Below are positions 33,963 through 38,204 of a stretch of 38,204 bases of DNA, piece after piece (within the stretch, counting starts at the first letter, position 1; every line of letters begins with the position of its first letter). The translations under genes and the position numbers were made by a program. The notes under the pieces are model-generated. The model worked only from the letters and a program-made list of their open reading frames with translations. It was not told the DNA's origin and did no database searches. Origin of the DNA: an uncultured Clostridia bacterium (GTDB lineage Bacteria > Bacillota > Clostridia > TANB77 > CAG-508); the NCBI GenBank assembly GCA_934101145.1, contig CAKOPZ010000012.1, positions 1 to 38,204 of the forward strand, in the 5' to 3' direction.

Positions 33963-35288
33963 ATGAGAAAAAAATCAAAAAAATCTTTTATTATTTTATT
34001 TATTATGATCATAGTTTCAATTATTACTGCATTGACAATAATAAGCTTAAAAAGTAATTCTAAAAAAGAAAATAGTTATAGTATTGAAGATGTTAGTAAT
34101 AATTCAAAAAACGATATGGAATTGCCTCGTGTTGAAGCAGATCTTACAAAATCTAATTCATATAATAGTGACGTAGCAAAAGCAAACACTAAAAAACTTC
34201 AGACAATTATAGATGATGTTTCAAACAAAGGCGGTGGAATAGTATATATTCCTCAAGGAACATATTATTTTGAATCATCTGGAAAAAATTCAGCAGGTAC
34301 AGAAGATTATGTTATAAAATGTAAAAATAATGTTGCTTTAATTGGAGCAGGGATAAGTTCTAATTCTGGAACAATCTTAAAGCCATATGGCACAACAGAC
34401 TATGGATTGGATATGTTTTACTTTAATGATTACAGTGATAGCGGTTTTAATAATGCAAACTACCTAATAAATGCAGACTTTAAAAATTTTGTTATAGATG
34501 GAGGAAAAGCAAACGCAAGAGAATATACATCTGCTGGAAAAGGATTTATGATAAACCTATTCAAAGATTGTGATTGGGATAATGTAGTAGTAAAGAATAC
34601 TGATGGTACTGGATTTGGGATTGATTGCCCTATAAACTCTACTATAAAAAATTGTATTGCAACTAATTGCGGAAAGGCATCAACGATAAATGATGCAGGA
34701 GCATCAGGCTTTGGAATAGGTACAGGTTTTAGCGAAGATGAATATATACATATTATAGATTGCACAGCAACAAATAATAAAAAATTTGGGTTCTTTTTTG
34801 AACACCAAGGTAGATTTAGTAGTATAAATTATACAGCTAGTAGAAGCAAAGGATATGTTGTATCAAATTGTAAAGCAAGTGATAATCTATATGATATGGG
34901 TGGAAATAGAGCAAATGATGTAACATATGAGAATTGCACAGTTGATAATTATTATCAATTCGAAAATAATTCAAGAAGAATTAATGTAATAAATTGTAAG
35001 AGCAATACACAATATGAAGATGTTACTAATTCGTCATTATATTACTATGAACCAGTTTATTGGGCTCTTAATAAAGGAATAACTGCAGGTGTGAGTGAAA
35101 ATAAATTTTCTCCACTTAATGCATGTACAAAAGCACAGGCAGTAACATTTCTATGGAGAATGGGAGGATTTCAAGGAGAAGTAGTATTGCGGAAGAAATC
35201 CATCAATTCCAACCAGTTATACAGATGTGGATTCAACAAAATCATATGCATCTGCTGTAAAATGGGCATCAGATTCAGGAATAATTAA
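33963..35288 (+). CDS. Pectate-lyase-like surface protein with SLH domain, 5' part of a frameshifted gene
   Basis: A basic N-terminus and membrane helix (about 7-28) form an export signal. Residues about 70-350 look like a pectate-lyase-3 / parallel beta-helix domain, starting L-Q-T-I-I-D-D-V-S-N-K-G-G-G-I-V-Y-I-P, with I-Y-I-P-Q-G-T-Y-Y-F-like strands and repeated N-C-x-A-x-N-rungs. From about 358 comes an SLH domain (Y-Y-E-P-V-Y-W-A-L-N-K-G-I-T-A-G-V), which normally tethers proteins to wall polymers. After G-G-F-Q-G-E-V-V (about 401-408) the frame loses similarity and stops at 35288, while the next SLH continues in another frame. The real protein was probably about 1320 residues; as read here it is truncated. 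An enzyme activity cannot be assured from the motifs. Confidence 0.75.
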   Translation: MRKKSKKSFIILFIMIIVSIITALTIISLKSNSKKENSYSIEDVSNNSKNDMELPRVEADLTKSNSYNSDVAKANTKKLQTIIDDVSNKGGGIVYIPQGTYYFESSGKNSAGTEDYVIKCKNNVALIGAGISSNSGTILKPYGTTDYGLDMFYFNDYSDSGFNNANYLINADFKNFVIDGGKANAREYTSAGKGFMINLFKDCDWDNVVVKNTDGTGFGIDCPINSTIKNCIATNCGKASTINDAGASGFGIGTGFSEDEYIHIIDCTATNNKKFGFFFEHQGRFSSINYTASRSKGYVVSNCKASDNLYDMGGNRANDVTYENCTVDNYYQFENNSRRINVINCKSNTQYEDVTNSSLYYYEPVYWALNKGITAGVSENKFSPLNACTKAQAVTFLWRMGGFQGEVVLRKKSINSNQLYRCGFNKIICICCKMGIRFRNN

Positions 35289-37932
35289 TGGAAATGGTTC
35301 AGATGAATTTAAGCCAGAAAGTGAATGTACAAGAGCAATGTTTATTAACATGCTATGGAAATATGCAGGTATGCCAACGGCAGAAAGCACAAATATATTT
35401 ACAGATGTTGTAAAAAATTCATGGTATGAACAATCAGTAAATTGGGGAGTAGAGCAGGGAATAATAAATGGTAAAACAGGAAGTACTTTTTCTCCAAATG
35501 ATACATGTAAAAGAGCTGATGCTATAAATATGATTTACAAGTACTTTTTTAAAGACAATGATTATAATATAACATATAACCTTAATGGAGGTAGTGTAAG
35601 AAATGGAAATTCAACAACTTATACAGCTGGAAAGGATACATTTACAATTAACAATCCACAAAAAGAGGGTTATACATTTTTAGGATGGACTGGCAGTAAC
35701 TATACAAGCGAAGGATTTGTAGGCGAAGGAAATTATATTCCTAGCGCAAAAGCTACAATCACCTTAAATACGAGAGGAAACTGTGCTTTTTCTGCTAATT
35801 GGGAACCAAATACTTATACCATTTCATTTAATTCAAATGGTGGTACAGGCGTAATGGACAAAGAAGCATTATCATATGATTCTGCAAAACCATTATTAAA
35901 AAATCAATTTACCAAAGACGGCTATGTATTTAAAAATTGGAGCACAAATTCAAATGGTACTGGAACTAAATTTAATGATGAAGAAGTTATAAGAAATTTA
36001 ACAAGTACTAATGGTAAAAACATAACTTTATATGCACAATGGACTCAAGCAGATTCTTCTGAAGATATTGAATATACAGTAGAACATTATAGAGAAGGCT
36101 TAAATGGAGAATATAATAGAAGTGAAACAGAAAAATTTACGACTACAAAAGGTTCAACAGTAAGTCCAAATGTAAAACAATATGTAGGATTTACATCACC
36201 TAATAAAGAATCAAAAGTTATAAATGAAAACGGTATGAAAATAGTATATCAATATAAAAGAAATCAATATAATATTGGCATAGAAAAAGGTCAAGGAATT
36301 GAAGAAGCTTCTGGAAATGGTACTTACAAATATGAACAACAAGTAAAATTATATGCAAGTGCAAAACAAGGGTACGGAGATATAAGATGGCAAGGATACA
36401 ATAATACAAATGAATTTGATATGCCTGCTCAGAATTTAAAAATTACGGTAAGTGCAACACTTATAGAATATGATATAACGTATGATCTAGATGGCGGAAG
36501 TGCAACAGGGAATAAATCTAAATATAACATAGAGACTGCTAGCTTTAAGTTAAATGATCCTGTTAAAACAGGATATACTTTTATAGGATGGACCGGTAGC
36601 AATGGTACTGTACCTAAAAAGGACGTTACAATAGGAAAAGGCACAATTGGAAATTTGAGTTTTAAAGCTAATTGGAACAAAAATAGTAGTGACAACAACG
36701 GTAATAATAGTGGTAATAATGGAAATAGCGGAAATAACGGTGGCAACAATAACAATGGAAATGAAACTGTAAAAAAATACTTTGTAAATATTACAAAAGG
36801 AAAAAATATTGAAAGTATAACCGGAAATTCAAGTTATACTAAAGGAGATAAAGTTGCGCTATCAGCTACTCCAAAAAAAGGATATGGAAATATAAAATGG
36901 AGTGGAGATAAAAATGTCAACGAATTTTATATGCCTGAAAAAGATTTAAATATTGAAGTAAATGCAACTCCGATTACATATAAAATAGAATATGATTTAA
37001 ACGGTGGAAGTGAAAAGACAAATCCAGAAAATTATACTGTAGAAAGCAATAACATAAAGTTACAGGCTCCTACACGAATTGGATATAAATTTATAGGATG
37101 GACTGGTAGCAATGGAAATGAAGCTCAAATTGATGTTACAGTTCCAATTGAAGAATGTAAGGATTTAAAATATGTTGCTAATTGGGAAGCAGTTAATGAT
37201 ACTAGCAATTCCCAAGAGCTAAATGTACAGATAGAATATAGTGAATATAAACCAACCAATAAGAATATTACTGTTATAATATCTTCAAACAATAAAATTA
37301 CAAATATATCAGAAGGATGGACAATTTCAAGTGATGGTAAAAGTGCATCTAAAGAATATGAAGAGAATATTACTGAAGATATAACTATACAAGATGAATA
37401 TCAAAATAGCATAACAAGAAAAATTGGAATTGCTAATATAGATAAAACAGAACCACAAATTAATGTTGATTATATCAAAAATAATGAGCAGCAAATTTTA
37501 GTAATATTAACTTCAAATGAAGAACTACAAGAGCTAGATGGTTGGGAGTTATCAGATGATAAAAAAGTATTAAAGAAAACATATGAAGTTAATACACAAG
37601 AGAGTATAATAGTAAAAGATATTGCAGGAAATGAACAAACGGTATTAATAAGTATAAATCAAATCAACAATAATAACAATAATAACAGAGGAGAAGATAA
37701 TAATACAAACCAAGATGACAACAACAAGAAAAATGATATTATTAAAGGTAATATAATAGATTCTTATACAAATAAAATTAATAGTGATGATAATGATAGT
37801 GATAATACTATAAATAAAGGAATTTTACCTCAAACTGGAGAAAAGATATTTATTATAATTACAATTACAGCAGTTATAATATCTATGGTTATAACATTTA
37901 TTAAATATAGAAGTTTAAAAGATGTTAAATAA
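35227..37932 (+). CDS. SLH / InlB-type repeat protein with LPQTG anchor, 3' part of a frameshifted gene
   Basis: The open frame begins after a TAG at 35182 with R-N-P-S-I-P-T-S-Y-T-D-V, a normal SLH linker, so this is the continuation of the 33963 gene. A GTG at 35227 is the first start but would give no export signal. Two SLH domains (about 1-110, with S-Y-A-S-A-V-K-W-A and S-W-Y-E-Q-S-V-N-W-G) are followed by InlB/Listeria-Bacteroides-type repeats (about 116-650; Y-T-F-L-G-W, Y-V-F-K-N-W, Y-T-F-I-G-W, Y-K-F-I-G-W). An Asn/Gly-rich linker lies at about 485-513 and beta domains follow. The C-terminus is L-P-Q-T-G (867-871), a hydrophobic helix and a basic tail, a sortase substrate. Carrying both SLH and LPXTG anchors is unusual. 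Confidence 0.78.
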   Translation: MDSTKSYASAVKWASDSGIINGNGSDEFKPESECTRAMFINMLWKYAGMPTAESTNIFTDVVKNSWYEQSVNWGVEQGIINGKTGSTFSPNDTCKRADAINMIYKYFFKDNDYNITYNLNGGSVRNGNSTTYTAGKDTFTINNPQKEGYTFLGWTGSNYTSEGFVGEGNYIPSAKATITLNTRGNCAFSANWEPNTYTISFNSNGGTGVMDKEALSYDSAKPLLKNQFTKDGYVFKNWSTNSNGTGTKFNDEEVIRNLTSTNGKNITLYAQWTQADSSEDIEYTVEHYREGLNGEYNRSETEKFTTTKGSTVSPNVKQYVGFTSPNKESKVINENGMKIVYQYKRNQYNIGIEKGQGIEEASGNGTYKYEQQVKLYASAKQGYGDIRWQGYNNTNEFDMPAQNLKITVSATLIEYDITYDLDGGSATGNKSKYNIETASFKLNDPVKTGYTFIGWTGSNGTVPKKDVTIGKGTIGNLSFKANWNKNSSDNNGNNSGNNGNSGNNGGNNNNGNETVKKYFVNITKGKNIESITGNSSYTKGDKVALSATPKKGYGNIKWSGDKNVNEFYMPEKDLNIEVNATPITYKIEYDLNGGSEKTNPENYTVESNNIKLQAPTRIGYKFIGWTGSNGNEAQIDVTVPIEECKDLKYVANWEAVNDTSNSQELNVQIEYSEYKPTNKNITVIISSNNKITNISEGWTISSDGKSASKEYEENITEDITIQDEYQNSITRKIGIANIDKTEPQINVDYIKNNEQQILVILTSNEELQELDGWELSDDKKVLKKTYEVNTQESIIVKDIAGNEQTVLISINQINNNNNNNRGEDNNTNQDDNNKKNDIIKGNIIDSYTNKINSDDNDSDNTINKGILPQTGEKIFIIITITAVIISMVITFIKYRSLKDVK

Positions 37933-37948
37933 ATTTAATTGCTAAAAT

Positions 37949-37978
37949 AAAAGAATATGGATTTTTCCATATTCTTTT
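37949..37978 (+). terminator. Intrinsic terminator after the surface protein gene
   Basis: AAAAGAATATGGA (37949-37961) pairs perfectly with TCCATATTCTTTT (37966-37978). The A- and T-rich arms make it function in both directions. Confidence 0.8.
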
Positions 37979-38055
37979 AAATATATTAATAAACAAATTA
38001 CTTAATTGTAAAAAATTAGGAAAATAAAAAAGACTAGAAGTATTAAGCAATTGCT

Positions 38056-38078
38056 ATGAGGTATTATATCTCATTTTT
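38056..38078 (+). terminator. Possible second terminator-like hairpin
   Basis: ATGAGGTAT (38056-38064) and ATATCTCAT (38066-38074) pair with one G-U wobble and are followed by T residues. It lies 100 bp after the previous terminator, in a stretch with no gene. Confidence 0.35.
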
Positions 38079-38111
38079 AAGAAGAGAAGGGATATTTTAT
38101 TTCATATTTAA

Positions 38112-38137
38112 TTGCACAAAATCAAAGTTTTGTGCAA
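38112..38137. repeat. Inverted repeat in the non-coding end of the window
   Basis: TTGCACAAAA (38112-38121) and TTTTGTGCAA (38128-38137) are perfect 10-bp arms around a 6-base loop. A second small dyad, ACCATA with TATGGT, is at about 38161-38176. Neither is followed by a T run on the forward strand. The remaining stretch from 37979 to 38204 has no convincing gene. It may be part of a dispersed repeat or of a neighbouring feature cut by the window edge. Confidence 0.5.
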
Positions 38138-38204
38138 AAAGGAATAGGAACAAAATATAAAACCATACATATATGGTCCTACCCGCAAAATCTTGCTAGT
38201 CCTT

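Noticed and set aside
33866..34057. A 63-codon frame upstream of the SLH protein
   Set aside because: It overlaps the promoter and start of the real gene in another frame, and its composition is low-complexity Lys/Tyr/Ile, so it looks like noise.

Overview
This is a very AT-rich window (rich in Lys, Asn and Ile codons; standard code, with frequent TTG and GTG starts) from an endospore-forming, Gram-positive member of the Firmicutes, most likely an uncultured Clostridia-type anaerobe. The evidence is a CwlJ/SleB-GerQ pair, a yabP-yabQ-divIC-like cluster, an LPQTG wall-anchored protein, SLH domains and several SipW-type signal peptidases. No rRNA, tRNA, CRISPR array or insertion sequence is visible.

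Region 1 (about 1.1-23.1 kb) is the striking part. It is a mostly co-directional locus for exported, SipW/TasA/camelysin-like surface proteins. It encodes five S26-family signal peptidase-like membrane proteins: three look catalytic (2371, 8141, 21851) and two have lost catalytic residues (1188, 22410). With them are about seven exported proteins whose N-termini resemble SipW-type signals (1712, 2915, 3500, 8713, 9313 reverse, 9991, 11212). The 11212 protein has the best promoter in the window and its own terminator, so it is probably the major subunit. A 2604-residue exported protein (14023-21837) carries about 26 Y/F-GG repeats and is probably a beta-solenoid fibre or adhesin. Tightly packed in the middle are three genes with no obvious export role: an unknown 332-residue cytosolic protein, a membrane-anchored McrB-type AAA+ ATPase and a DUF2357-like protein without a visible nuclease domain. 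The DUF2357-like gene overlaps the next signal peptidase by 4 bp. I infer a surface-fibre assembly or remodelling system with its own AAA+ machine, and I regard this as the candidate undescribed system. A cytosolic 525-residue coiled-coil protein and a 34-codon ORF sit between the major subunit and the giant protein. The region ends in a RhuM-family remnant and a strong terminator.

Region 2 (23.2-25.4 kb) holds a membrane diguanylate cyclase whose promoter is overlapped by a long inverted repeat, then a CwlJ-like cortex hydrolase and GerQ.

Region 3 (25.5-33.8 kb) is housekeeping and sporulation: a MATE transporter fused to a cytidylate-kinase-like domain, prfB with its programmed +1 frameshift, aspartokinase, a sugar-transfer-type ATP-grasp protein, yabP, yabQ, a DivIC/FtsB-like protein and rho. 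Most units end in clear intrinsic terminators.

Region 4 (33.9-38.0 kb) is a large surface protein with a pectate-lyase-like beta-helix, SLH repeats, InlB-type repeats and an LPQTG anchor. A frameshift inside the SLH region splits it into two reading frames. The last 200 bases are non-coding and rich in inverted repeats.
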